The notes beneath the pieces are model-generated. The model was given only the letters and a program-made list of their open reading frames with translations. It was not told the DNA's origin and did not search any database. Shown in pieces: positions 49,101-61,847 of a stretch of 64,000 nt of DNA. Position numbers and translations under genes: made by a program. Origin of the DNA: Triticum aestivum (Eukaryota; Streptophyta; Magnoliopsida; Poales; Poaceae). The stretch's first letter is position 1. Each line of letters opens with the position of its first letter. Location: NCBI RefSeq assembly GCF_018294505.1, contig NC_057809.1, positions 419,853,485 to 419,917,484 on the forward strand. The letters are read 5' to 3'.

Positions 49101-50566
49101 TCATCCCGAGCGGCAAAGACAATTACATCCTCAGACGAATGAGTCAATTGAATCTGCCTGGCTACACAATCAAGCTGAGCCTTGTGCTTAGAAAGCCAAT
49201 CCATCCCGAGAATAAGATCAATATCCGAGTCACCAAGAACCGTAGGAGAAGCCAAGAACTTGTAGTCACCCAAAGTGATAGAAACATCCGGAACGATGGA
49301 GTTAGCCTGCATGCGCTTACCGGGAGAGACAACTGCTAAAGGACTAGGCAAAACTTGTGAAACCAATTCATGCCTATTTGTAAATGGTCTCGGGATGAAG
49401 CAATGCGATGCACCAGTGCCAAAAAGAACTTTTGCAGGAATATCATTAACAGGAAGGTTACCCATGATCACATCTGACGAGTCCTCTGCCTGAGCTGCAT
49501 TCATCAAATTGACCTTGGCATGCTTGGGGTTATGCTTGACCACAGCTGTACTTGCCGATCTGACAGGAGGAGGAGGAAGACGCCTCTGGTTGAAACACTT
49601 GTTGGCATAGTGACCCTTCTGTTGGCACTTGTTGCACGTGACCTCTGAAAGCGGACGGTGATATGGAGCACTCGGTCTTGGAGGTTGAGACGAAGTCTTG
49701 TTCTGAAAGCCAGGGTTGGGTGGGTGGGAAGAACCACTGCCACCTTTGCTCTTCTGCTGAAACGGCTGACGGAACGGAGGAGGAGGAAGCCAAAACTTCT
49801 GCTGCTTGGTCACTTGAGTAGAGGAAGAAGGAGTAACATCTCTGACTCGCTTCCTGGAAGCTTCACACCTCAACTGAGCAGCCTCTTGCTTCAGTGCCAT
49901 GTTGTAGAACTCATCGTATCTCAAGGGCTCGAAGAGAACAAGAGCGAGCTGAATATCTTCTCTGAGACCACCCCTGAACTGGTATATCATGCTCTTCTCA
50001 TCAGGCACGTCCTACTTGGCAAAGCGGGCAAGCTTCTGGAACAATTTGTTGTAGTCATAGACAGACAAAGAGCCTTGCTTCAGATTGCGGAATTCCTCAC
50101 GCTTGCTTTCAACCACGCTCTGCGGAATGTGATGAGCTTGGAAATCTCGACGGAAATCATCCCAAGTGATAATACGTCCACCTCTGGAATCCTCGTACTG
50201 CTGGAACCATTCTGCAACTTGATCTTTGAGTTGGAAGGAAGCGAACTTCACAAAGTCCTCAGGCCTGACGTTACTGCACTTGAAATGCTTACACAGATCC
50301 ACAAGCCAATCGTCAGCATCGGTTGCCTCGACACAATTACTGAAAGTCTCTGGCCCGTTAGCAAGGAACTGGTTGAGTGTAGCAATGTGACTCTGATTGC
50401 TGCCTTGATTCCCTTGACTGCCTTGATTGCGCTCTTGGAGAATTTGCATGATCAGCTGAGTGTTTGCATTGGTTGCGGCCATCACAGCTTGCCATGCCTC
50501 TAGAGGAGGTGGAGGTGGTGGCGGATCTTGATTCTGGTTCTGACTGGTGCTCTTAGCGGGAGCCAT
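46151..50566 (-). pseudogene. Family A interior 2: gag-pol with chromodomain, one stop
   Basis: ATG (MAPAKS) at 50566 to the stop at 46151, 1471 codons. Same domain order as interior 1 and open throughout except TAG at 50012-50014 in gag (AK*DVPDEKS). The RT keeps YLDD (48473-48484). The protease motif reads [11 protein letters not shown]: the catalytic Asp codon is Gly (49418-49420). The end has the intact chromodomain-like tail ([18 protein letters not shown]...EFFQS). It is the least interrupted of the three copies, yet would lack protease even if the stop were read through. Confidence 0.9.
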
Positions 50567-51492
50567 CCTGAAGAGGTTGACCACCATTAGCACATAGACA
50601 GATAAATATTGAAGCTGAATCCAACGGAATGAAAATTGCAACATATAGTCTTCACATCCGAACAAAATGAGCGAATGCATTCCTCTTCAAATGGTCACAT
50701 ATCCATAAATTGAGAAGCCACGTAGAATTAAGGTAGAGAAATAAATCAACAAGGTACGGATCAAGAATGAATAATCGGTCAGAAATCCCAATCTCAAACC
50801 AATATCCGTGGAAGAAGAACTAGAGCTACTAGAATTCCCACCTATGAAACTCCCGAACCTTTCTGGTTATGCAATCAGGTGTTGGGATACAGGGGAAGCA
50901 TAATATCTCACCCAAACTAGCAAATCCTACATCCAGCTGTATCCATCCTTCAACACATAACCAAGAAAACTTCGGAAACCATCTACCTCAACCTTCGAAA
51001 AGCATCCGTTATACAAGTTATGGTGATACTCCCGAACTCCCGCCCCAGTACTGGGTGGCGTCGAGGTTATCTCACCAACGAACTGCATAAAAGAGATTTT
51101 TGATGTCGGCGAACATATCTCAAGTATTCCAGAATTGCAACGATAAAATTATGATGACAACACCTCAGAGCTCAAATCCCCGGGACACTTCCACTAAACC
51201 CCTGACAGGAGGCACCAAGTCAATGTTCTCATCATAAGCCATCGGAACGATTCCAAGATACTCGCGTGATCCTAAAAAAAATTTAGTGAAATTTGAGAAG
51301 AGAAGAGTCAAAACTCTACGTCAGGATGCCTTACCAGAGCGATGGGGAGACTTGGAAGTAAAAAAGAATTCCTAAGCTCTCCGATATATAATTCCTAAGT
51401 GACTCAAAAAAAAAATTTCTAGACACAACTCGGCTGCTAAGACGATCAAGCAATGGGGCTCCTAAGGTCGGGGAAGGCTCTGATTACCAACT
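50567..51492 (-). other. Leader and primer-binding site of interior 2
   Basis: 926 bp. Primer site with the same extra base (TTGGTAATCAGAGCC, plus coordinates about 51476-51490). No coding sequence seen. Confidence 0.7.
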
Positions 51493-51770
51493 TGTAACGC
51501 CCTCGATGCGGCTATAGCTCCCACGTGTCGAGGCACGACTTAGAGACATAACCGCATTGAAAGCAATGTCGCAAGTCAGGCAATCATTACAACATCCCAT
51601 GTATAATAGAATAAAAGGGGAAGATACATAGTTGGCTTACACTCGCCACGTCACATCAAAGTACATAAATAACATCCATCATACAAACACTCATGGCCCG
51701 ACTACGGCGCCAAAATAGAAAAGAATCCAACATGCGACAAGGCCCCGAATCAAACCCCAACTAGGCACCA

Positions 51771-53182
51771 CTACTGATCATCAGGAAAAGACACATAATA
51801 TCGCTGAGAGTCCTCGTCGAACTCCCACTTGAGCTCGTACTCATCACCTAGAGCGGAATCACCTGGACCTGCATCTGGAGATATAGTATCTGTGAGCCAC
51901 AGGGACTCAGCAATCTCGCACCCTCGCGATCAAGACTATTTAAGCTTATAGGAAGGGTAAGGCAAAAGTATATGTGGAGTTGTAGCAAGCGACTAGCATA
52001 TGTGGTGGCTAACTTATACGCAAAAGAGAGCGAGAAGAGGAGGCAAAGCGCGAGAGAGAATCTAGAAGAACAACCTGCGCAAGCATAACTCCAACACCGT
52101 GTCCACTTCCCGGACTCCGCCGAGAAGAGGCCATCACGGTAACACACACAGTTGATTCATTTTAATTAATTAAGGTTCAAGTTATCTACAACCGGACATT
52201 AACAAATTCCCATCTGCCCATAACCGCGGGCACGGCTTTCGAAAGTTCAATCCCTGCAGGGGAGTCCCAACTTAGCCCATGACAAGCTCTCACGGTCAAC
52301 GAAGGAATAGACCTCCTCCCAAGACGTTCCGATCAGACTCGGTATCTCGGTAACTCAAGACACTTCGACAGGTTAAAACAAGACCAGCAACACCGCCCGA
52401 ATGTGCCGACAAATCCCGATAGGAGCTGCACATATCTCTTTCTCAGGGCACACTCAGATTGTCCTAGGTATGGGTAGGCCAGCCCAGAGTTGCCCCTGGT
52501 GGCCACCGGTAGCTGACAGGTGGACCAACACTCAGAGGAGCACTGGCCCGGGGGGGTTAAAATAAGATGACCCTTGAGTCTGCAGAACACAAGGGGAAGA
52601 AAAGGCTAGGTGGCAAATGGTAAAACCAAGGTTGGGCATTGCTGGAAAAGCTTTAATCAAGGTGAAATATCAAGGGGTTCCCATTATAACCCAACCGCGT
52701 AAGGAACGCAAAATCTGGGAACATAACACCGATATGACGGAAACTAGGGCGGCAAGAGTGGAACAAAACACTAGGCGAGAGGCCGAGCCTTCCACCCTTT
52801 ACCAGGTATATAGATGCATTAAGATAACATAGCAATATAATGATATCCCAACAAGTAAATAAAAGATGTTCCAACAAGGAACGGTCTCCAATCTTCACCT
52901 GCAACTAGCAACGCTATAAGAGGGGCTGAGCAAAGCGGTAACATAGCCAATCAACGGTTTGCTAGGACAATGGTGGGTTAGAGGTTCAACATGGCAATTG
53001 GGAGGCTGACAAGCAAAAGGTACGCATCGTAGCATTGGCATAGCAAGAGCGAGCAAACTAGCATAGCAAAGATAGTAGTGATTTCGAGGGTATGATCATC
53101 TTGCCTGCGTAGTTGTCAGAGTTGACTGGATCCTCACAAGCAAACTCAACGGGCTCCTCGGTAGCGAACTCGTCTCCTGGCT
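51771..53182 (-). CDS. Candidate spliced LTR micro-gene, exons alpha and beta (family A LTR 3)
   Basis: On the minus strand, alpha is 53182-53105 (78 nt) and beta is 51889-51771 (119 nt, stop 51773-51771); the intron is 1215 nt, as in LTR 1. Donor CAG|GCAAG and acceptors GGGTAG and CTCACAG are intact, making this the best-preserved family A copy. Join in phase as Asp. The product is acidic with an aromatic-acidic C-terminus ([10 protein letters not shown]). An unspliced frame from 53444 would instead place a hydrophobic stretch (WLIVSLLLVCLVWV) directly before alpha. Confidence 0.42.
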
Positions 53183-54853
53183 CTACCCAAACAAGACAAA
53201 CAAGCAACAAGGATACAATCAACCACGTGCAAGACAAAGCAATATGATGAAATGATGACATGCTATGCGGGATGCGATGCGGGATGCAAAATGCAAGATA
53301 TGACAGGAAATGCATGAACCTGGCCTCAACATGGAATTCCAAGTGTGCCACTAGATAGAGGAGATGAAATCGCTTGAAAACGATATAAAGATCATTGGAA
53401 TCGGAGTTACGGTTTGGAAATGGCAAGCGATTTAAGAATGACACCGGTGTGCGATTTACAGCAAGTAGGCATCTAAATGCAATGAGATGAACATGCTACA
53501 GCCACCAAACATGACAACAAGAAACATGGCAGGGATGCACACAAGATGCTTAACAAAAGACTAGCACTGAGCCACGTCCAATTCATCCATTATGAGGTTC
53601 AAACAAGCATGGCAAAAACGCAAATGCAAAACAGATTCCAGACTTAGTGAAATTAACACTTGTCTGAAATTTCAGATCACGAAGCCCTCTTCGGAGCAGC
53701 AAAACAACATGATACATGACCTGATTAAGACAAGTAAGAACATGGCATGGAGCTACTCAACAAGATTAACAAAAGTCCCAAAGTGACCTGGGGCCAAAAG
53801 GGATCACAAAATATACTAACGGGCACACGAACATAGCAAAAACATAATCAGTTTTCAGACTTAGTGAAAACTGAGACATGCTGAAATATAACTCACGAAG
53901 GCATGTAAACGAGCTCGATGCACTCACTACGGTGCAAGTCATGGCAAGGCAAGTATACACCCATAAAGAAGGCACAAAATACAAGCTAGACATGGCAAGA
54001 ACAATGGCATAGCATGCACGGATCAACTACAACAACGCCGGCAAAATCGCAAACGAGTTGACGATCTGCCCAGATTCACCACGAAGCAAAAGTAGAGCTC
54101 GATTGACTCAAGCTAGGGTATTCCATAATTGCAAACAAAGACAAGGATGTATAGAGCATAACATGATTAACAAAACTCCTTTACTGATTATCCTCAAAAG
54201 AGGCACAGATCACTAGGAAACAAGCTGAACATATGGCATCATGAACTAAAATATCCCAGACTTAGTGAAAACAACTAAGTCCCTGAAAACAAATTTACCG
54301 GATGCCTCACTTTGCAAGCTTGCACAAGTCACCACACACATCCTAAAAATTCATGGGTTGCGCCTCTGGAAATAAGACAAAATGCTTAACAAAACATATG
54401 AAGGACTCACAGGCATATCATGCACACAATAATCATGGCAAAAATGACAAAAGTCTAAGATGAACTAGCAGATCTGACAATTAACTCACGAAGCCTCCTT
54501 CTAACAGCATTTTGGGCATCAAGATGAGCTCAAATGAAAATGATGCAATGGAATGAAATGATGTACTCGTTGAGGCGAACATTTCGATATACTACATGTC
54601 CAAAACGGAGCTACGGATGCGGAGATATCACTGGTCAAAGTATGCACAAAAATTTAGGGTTAGAGACGATAAAGTCAACCGAGATGAATTTCTCAGATCT
54701 GGATACAGATCCGCACGCTTCCCGATGCACGCCGGAGTTACTGTAGCAGCTCGCTGGACTTGACGGGGAAGAAGGCCGGTGTGGGAGGAGGAGGAAGAGG
54801 ACGGCGGGGCCCGGCCGGATCCGGCGATGGCCGGCGGTGCGAGGTCGGTGGCG

Positions 54854-55340
54854 NNNNNNNNNNNNNNNNNNNNNNNNNNNNNNNNNNNNNNNNNNNNNNN
54901 NNNNNNNNNNNNNNNNNNNNNNNNNNNNNNNNNNNNNNNNNNNNNNNNNNNNNNNNNNNNNNNNNNNNNNNNNNNNNNNNNNNNNNNNNNNNNNNNNNNN
55001 NNNNNNNNNNNNNNNNNNNNNNNNNNNNNNNNNNNNNNNNNNNNNNNNNNNNNNNNNNNNNNNNNNNNNNNNNNNNNNNNNNNNNNNNNNNNNNNNNNNN
55101 NNNNNNNNNNNNNNNNNNNNNNNNNNNNNNNNNNNNNNNNNNNNNNNNNNNNNNNNNNNNNNNNNNNNNNNNNNNNNNNNNNNNNNNNNNNNNNNNNNNN
55201 NNNNNNNNNNNNNNNNNNNNNNNNNNNNNNNNNNNNNNNNNNNNNNNNNNNNNNNNNNNNNNNNNNNNNNNNNNNNNNNNNNNNNNNNNNNNNNNNNNNN
55301 NNNNNNNNNNNNNNNNNNNNNNNNNNNNNNNNNNNNNNNN
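54854..55340. other. Assembly gap (487 N)
   Basis: Its flanks correspond to 28179 and 28262 in LTR 1, where 82 bp separate them. It is a contig break inside the LTR shared by interiors 2 and 3. Confidence 0.99.
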
Positions 55341-56181
55341 CGGTGGCGGGTGGCGGCTCCGGCCACCGGAGAAGAAAGGCGCGGGCGAGGTGCTGGCCTC
55401 GGGCCCGGTCGGGCGAAGGAGAGGGCCGGCCCCGGGCCTTGGGGGCCGGCGGCTGGGAGGCGGCGGGGATGTGATCCTCCCGCCACGTGGCGGCGCCTGG
55501 CTGGCTGCGGCGATGCGTCCGGTCGGATCGGACGTGTCCGGCCGGCGCAGTGGATCTTTTTTTTAGGGTTTCGAGAGGGGAGATGATCCGAAAACGGAGG
55601 GGTGTATATATAGGCATAGAGGGAGCTAGGAGAGTCCAAATGAGGTGCGGTTTTCGGCCACACGGTCTTGATCGAACACTCTAGGACATGGAGCAAAGTT
55701 TGGTGGGTTTTGGGCCAAATTGAAGGGGTGTTGGGCTGCAACACACACGAGGCCTTTTCGGTCCCTCGGTTAACCGTTGGAGTATCAAACGAAGTCCAAT
55801 TGATACGAGACTTGACAGGCGGTTTACCGGTAGTAAACCAAGGCCGCATGACAAGTCTCGGTCCAATCCGGAAATGTTTAATCTCCACACACGAAAGAAA
55901 GCTAGAAATGACCACCGGAGGAGAACGAAGCGCCGAAATGCAAAACGGACAACGGGGAAAATGCTCGGATACATGAGACGAACACGTATGCAAATGCAAT
56001 GCACATGATGACATGATATGAGATGCATGAAAACGAAAACAACACACGGAGACAAAGACCCGAACCCGAGGAATAAATATAACTTAACGCCGGAAACGGC
56101 AAGAGTTATAGTACAAATTGGGAAAGTTACATCCGGGGTGTTACAACACTCCACCACTACGAAAAGATCTCGTCCCGAGAT

Positions 56182-59100
56182 CTAGGACTGAAAGAACTCC
56201 GGGTACTCAGAACGGAGGTGATCCTCGCGTTCCCGGGTAGCTTCACGGTCGGAATGGTGTGACCACTTGACTTTGAGAAATTTGATTGACTTGTTGCGAG
56301 TCTTGCGTTCAGTCTCTTCAAGAATAGCAACTGGATGCTCACGATAGGAGAGATCTTCTTGGAGCTCAATGTCCTCGAAGTTGACGGTGCGGTCAGGAGT
56401 CTTGAAGCACTTTCGAAGCTGAGAGACATGGAACACATCATGAACATTTGCAAAGTTTGAAGCAAGCTCGAGTTGATAGGTGAGGTCGCCTCTCTTGCTG
56501 ACAATCTTGAAAGGTCCCACGTATCTAGGGGCAAGCTTCCCTTTGATACCGAAGCGACGAGTACCTTTCATAGGAGAGACACGGAGGTAAACATGATCTC
56601 CGATCTCGAAGGCCAAATCACGGTGCTTACTATCATAGTAGCTCTTCTGACGGGATTGGGCTGCTTTGAGGTTATCATGAATGACTTTGCACATTTCTTC
56701 TGCTTCTGTGATTAAGTCATTACCCAAAAGCTGACGTTCACCGGTTTCAGACCAGTTGAGAGGGGTACGGCACTTCCTGCCATACAAAATTTCAAAAGGG
56801 GCCTTGCCCAAACTTGCTTGAAAACTATTGTTATAGGAGAATTCAGCATAAGGAAGACAATCCTCCCATTTCATGCCGAAGGAGATCACACAAGCCCTGA
56901 GCATATCTTCAAGAATCTGGTTGACACGCTCGACTTGACCGCTTGTTTGAGGATGGAAAGCAGTGCTGAAGCGGATGTTCATGCCCATGGCCTTCTGGAA
57001 AGAATCCCAAAACTTCGAGGTAAAAATGCTGCCACGGTCTGAAGATATCACTTGAGGAATACCGTGCAGAGACACAATACGAGAGGTATAGAGTTCCGCC
57101 AATTGAGCTGCAGTGATCGACTCTTTGATAGGCAGAAAGTGAGCCACTTTGGTGAGTTTATCGATGACAACAAATATAGCATCATTGCCACGCTTGGACT
57201 TTGGAAACCCAGTCACGAAGTCCATTTCAATGTGGTCAAACTTCCATTCTGGAATAGCAAGTGGTTGGAGGAGACCAGCTGGCCTTTGGTGTTCTGCCTT
57301 CACTCTTCTGCAGACATCACATTCATTCACGAATTGAGCGATCTCGCGCTTCATTCGAGTCCACCAATAAGCTTGCTTGAGGTCCTGATACATCTTCGTG
57401 CTCCCAGGGTGGATGGAGAGGAGAGAATTGTGAGCCTCGTTCATGATCACTTGACGGAGGTCACCTTTAGGCACAACAATACGATCCTCGAAGAAGAGAG
57501 TGTCCTTGTCATCAAGGCGGTAGCCCTTGTACTTGGACTGACTCTTGGCAATCCCAATCTTTACCTTTTTCACCATAGCATCAAGAAGCTGGGCTTGGCG
57601 AATCTGGTCTTCTAGAGTAGGAGAGACTTGAAGGTTGGCGAGGAAACCTTGAGGAACAACTTGCAGATTAAGCTTGCGGAAAGCTTCACAAAGCTCGGGT
57701 TGATAAGGCTTGAGAATCAGACTGTTACAATAAGCTTTCATGCTCAAAGCGTCAAGAATCACATTGGCCTTGCCTGGAGTGTACTCGATACTCGGATTAT
57801 ACTCTTGAATCATTTCAACCCATCGAGTTTGCCTTAGGTTGAGATTAGGCTGAGTGAAGATGTACTTGAGACTCTTGTGATCAGTGAAAATGTCCACTTT
57901 TCTTCCCAATAGAAGATGTCTCCAAGTCAACAAAGCATGCACAACTGCCGCCAACTCGAGATCATGAATGGGGTAGTTCTTCTCATTAGGCTTCAACTGG
58001 CGAGATGTATAAGCAACAACTTTCTTCTCTTGCATCAAAACTGCGCCAAGACCTTGGAGAGAGGCATCACAAAAGACATCGTACGGCTTGGATTCATCAG
58101 GCGGAGTCAGAACTGGAGCAGTGATCAATTTCTCTTTCAAAGTGTTGAAAGAATTATCACACTCCGGAGACCAAACGTACTTAACGTGCTTCTGAAGAAG
58201 ATTTGAGAGAGGCTTCGCAATCTTAGAAAAGTTTTCAACGAATCTTCGGCAATAGCTAGCGAGACCGAGAAAACTGCGGAGTTGCTTCACATTCTGAGGA
58301 GGTTCCCAATTCACAATTGCGGACACCTTCTCGGGATTCACGAAAATGCCCTTGGCAGAGATGATATGACCAAGATAAAGAACCTCATCGAGCCAAAATT
58401 CACACTTGGAGAACTTGGCATAGAACTGATGTTCCCTGAGCTTATCGAGAACCAAACGCAAGTGTTTGGCATGATCTTCCTTGTTCTTCGAGAAAACCAG
58501 AATGTTGTCGAGATAGACCAAAACGAAGTCATTGGTGTAGGCGTTGAAGATGAAGTTCATCATGCGAGAGAACGTCGAAGGAGCGTTGGCGAGGCCAAAA
58601 GACATGACAGTGTATTCATATGAACCAAAGCTTGTTCTGAATGCTGTCTTGGGAATATCTTCTTCACGAATGCGAATCTGGTGATAACCCATACGGAGAT
58701 CAAGCTTGGAGAATACTTGGGCACCTTTGAGTTGTTCGAATAGCTCATTGATGTTGGGAAGTGGGTATTTGTTCTTGATGGTCTTCTTGTTCATCGGACG
58801 GTAATCAACACAAAGTCGGTCCGTTCCATCCTTCTTCTTCACAAAAAGAACACCACAACCCCATGGAGAAGAACTAGGCCTGATGAGACCCATTCTTTCT
58901 TGCTCATCGAGTTGCTTCTTCAGCTCCTTCAGCTCTTCCGGTCCGAGCTTGTAAGGACGTTTGCACACAGGTTCCGTGCCAGGCTCAAGCTCAATAACGA
59001 ATTCAACTGGCCGGTGCGGAGGCATTCCTGGGAGCTCTTCTGGAAAGACGTCTTGATATTCGCAAACGACTGGAATTTGCGAAATAGCGTCCAATTCACC

Positions 59101-60597
59101 CTTCTCATTGAGAGAAAACAGACGGATAGTATCATCCCGAGCGGCAAAGACAATTACATCCTCAGACGAATGAGTCAATTGAATTTGCCTGGCTGCACAA
59201 TCAAGTTGAGCCTTGTGCTTAGAAAGCCAATCCATCCCGAGAATAAGATCAATATCCGAGTCACCGAGAACCATAGGAGAAGCCAAGAACATGTAGTCAC
59301 CCAAAGTGATAGAAATATCCGGAACGATGGAGTTAGCCTGCATGCGCTTACCGGGAGAGACAACTGCTAAAGGACTAGGCAAAACTTGTGAAACCAATTC
59401 ATGCCTATTTGTAAACGGTCTCAAGATGAAGCAATGCGATGCACCAGTGTCAAAAAGAACTTTTGCAGGAATATCATTAACAGGAAAGTTACCCATGATC
59501 ACATCTGACGAGTCCTCTGCCTGAGCTGCATTCATCAAATTGACCTTGGCATGCTTGGGGTTATGCTTGACCACAGCTGTACTTGCCGATCTGACAGGAG
59601 GAGGAGGAAGACGCCTTTGGTTGAAACACTTGTTGGCATAGTGACCCTTCTGTTGGCACTTGTTGCACGTGACCTCTGAAAGCGGACGATGATACGGAGC
59701 ACTTGGTCTTGGAGGTTGAGACAAAGTCTTGTTCTGAAAGCCAGGGTTGGGTGGGTGGGAAGAACCACTGCCACCTTTGCTCTTCTGCTGAAACGGCTGA
59801 CGGAACGGAGGAGGAGGAAGCCAAAACTTCTACTGCTTGGTCACTTGAGTAGAGGAAGAAGGAGTAACATCTCTGACTCGCTTCCTGGAAGCTTCACACC
59901 TCAACTGAGCAGCCTCTTGCTTCAGTGCCATGTTGTAGAACTCATCGTATCTCAAGGGCTCGAAGAGAACAAGAGCGAGCTGAATATCTTCTCTGAGACC
60001 ACCCCTGAACTGGTATATCATGCTCTTCTCATCAGGCACGTCCTGCTTGGCAAAGCGGGCAAGCTTCTGGAACAATTTGTTGTAGTCATAGACAGACAAA
60101 GAGCCTTGCTTCAGATTGCGGAATTCCTCACGCTTGCTTTCAACCACGCTCTGCGGAATGTGATGAGCTCGGAAATCTCGACGGAAATCATCCCAAGTGA
60201 TAACACGTCCACCTCTGGAATCCTTGTACTACTAGAACCATTCTGCAGCTTGATCTTTGAGTTGGAAGGAAGCGAACTTCACAAAGTCCTCAGGCCTGAC
60301 GTTACTGCACTTGAAATGCTTACACAGATCCACAAGCCAATCGTCAGCATCGGTTGCCTCAACACAATTACTGAAAGTCTTTGGCCCGTTAGCAAGGAAC
60401 TGGTTGAGTGTAGCAATGTGACTCTGATTGCTGCCTTGATTCCCTTGACTGCCTTGATTGCGCTCTTGGAGAATTTGCATGATCAGCTGAGTGTTTGCAT
60501 TGGTTGCGGCCATCACAGCTTGCCATGCCTCTGGAGGAGGTGGAGGTGGTGGCGGATCTTGATTCTGGTTCTGACTGGTGCTCTTAGCGGGAGCCAT
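56182..60597 (-). pseudogene. Family A interior 3: gag-pol with chromodomain, three stops and altered RT motif
   Basis: ATG (MAPAKS) at 60597 to the stop at 56182, the same length as interior 2. In-frame TAG codons at 60232-60234, 60229-60231 and 59830-59832 replace CAG codons of the other copies, all within gag. The protease keeps DTGA. The RT motif reads YLDN (58504-58515): the second catalytic Asp is Asn. Integrase keeps FDHIEMD where interiors 1 and 2 have FYHIEMD. The chromodomain-like tail is intact. Confidence 0.9.
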
Positions 60598-61522
60598 CCT
60601 GAAGAGGTTGACCACCATTAGCACATAGACAGATAAATATTGAAGCTGAATCCAACGGAATGAAAATTGCAACATATAGTCTTCACATCCGAACAAAATG
60701 AGCGAATGCATTCCTCTTCAAATGGTCACATATCCATAAATTGAGAAGCCACATAGAATTAAGTTAGAGAAATAAATCAACAAGGTACGGATCAAGAACG
60801 AATAATCGGTCAGAAATCCCAATCTCAAACTAATATCCGTGGAAGAAGAACTAGAGCTACTAGAATTCCCACCTATGAAACTCCCGAACCTTTCCGGTTA
60901 TGCAATCAGGTGTTGGGGATACAGGGGAAGCATAATATCTCACCCAAACTAGCAAATCCTACATCCAGCTGTATCCATCCTTCAACACATAACCAAAAAA
61001 ACTTCGGAAACCATCTACCTCAACCTTCGAAAAGCATCCGTTATACAAGTTATGGCGATACTCCCGAACTCCCGCCCCAGTACTGGGTGGCGTCGAGGTT
61101 ATCTCACCAACGAAATGCATAAAAGAGATTTTCGATGTCGGCGAACATATCTCAAGTATTCCAGAATTGCAACGATAAAATTATGATGACAACACCTCAG
61201 AGCTCAACTCCCCGGGACACTTCCACTAAACCCCTGACAGGAGGCACCAAGTCAATGTTCTCATCATAAGCCATCGGAACGATTCCAAGATACTCGCGTG
61301 ATCCTAAAAAAAATTTAGTGAAATTTGAGAAGAGAAGAGTCAAAACTCTACGTCAGGATGCCTTACCAGAGCGATGAGGAGACTGGGAAGTAACAAGAAT
61401 TCCTAAGCTCTCCGATATATATTCCTAAGTGACTCAAAACATTTTTTTCTAGACACAACTCGGCTACTAATACGATCAAGCAATGGGGCTCCTAAGGTCG
61501 AGGAAGGCTCTGATTACCAACT
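60598..61522 (-). other. Leader and primer-binding site of interior 3
   Basis: 925 bp with the TTGGTAATCAGAGCC primer site (about 61506-61520). No coding sequence seen. Confidence 0.7.
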
Positions 61523-61723
61523 TGTAACGCCCTCGATGCGGCTATAGCTCCCACGTGTCGAGGCACGACTTAGAGACATAACCGCATTGAAAGCAATGTC
61601 GCAAGTCAGGCAATCATTACAACATCCCATGTATAATAGAATAAAAGGGGGAGATACATAGTTGGCTTACACTCGCCACGTCACATCAAAGTACATAAAT
61701 AACATCCATCATACAAACACTCA

Positions 61724-61817
61724 TGGCCCGACTACGGCGCCAAAATAGAAAAGAATCCAACATGCGACAATGGCCCGACTACGGCGCCAAAATAGAAAAG
61801 AATCCAACATGCGACAA
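61724..61817. repeat. 47-bp perfect tandem duplication in LTR 4
   Basis: Units 61724-61770 and 61771-61817 are identical, beginning TGGCCCGACTACGG and ending CATGCGACAA. A single unit is present in LTRs 1 and 3, so the duplication is private to this LTR. Confidence 0.95.
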
Positions 61818-61847
61818 GGCCCCGAATCAAACCCCAACTAGGCACCA

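Larger units (their letters stand above)
51493..56145 (-). repeat. Family A LTR 3 (shared by interiors 2 and 3)
   Basis: 4653 bp including 487 N; the most complete family A LTR, with no large deletion apparent. Both outer ends are canonical (TGTAACGCCC, GGTGTTACA). TATA box at 55605-55612. Confidence 0.9.

Noticed and set aside
59689..60621. 310-codon plus-strand frame opposite gag of interior 3 (also 281 codons at 49658 and 235 at 32609)
   Set aside because: It is the antisense shadow of the gag/protease frame, varies in length between copies because single substitutions open or close it, and shows no recognisable domain.
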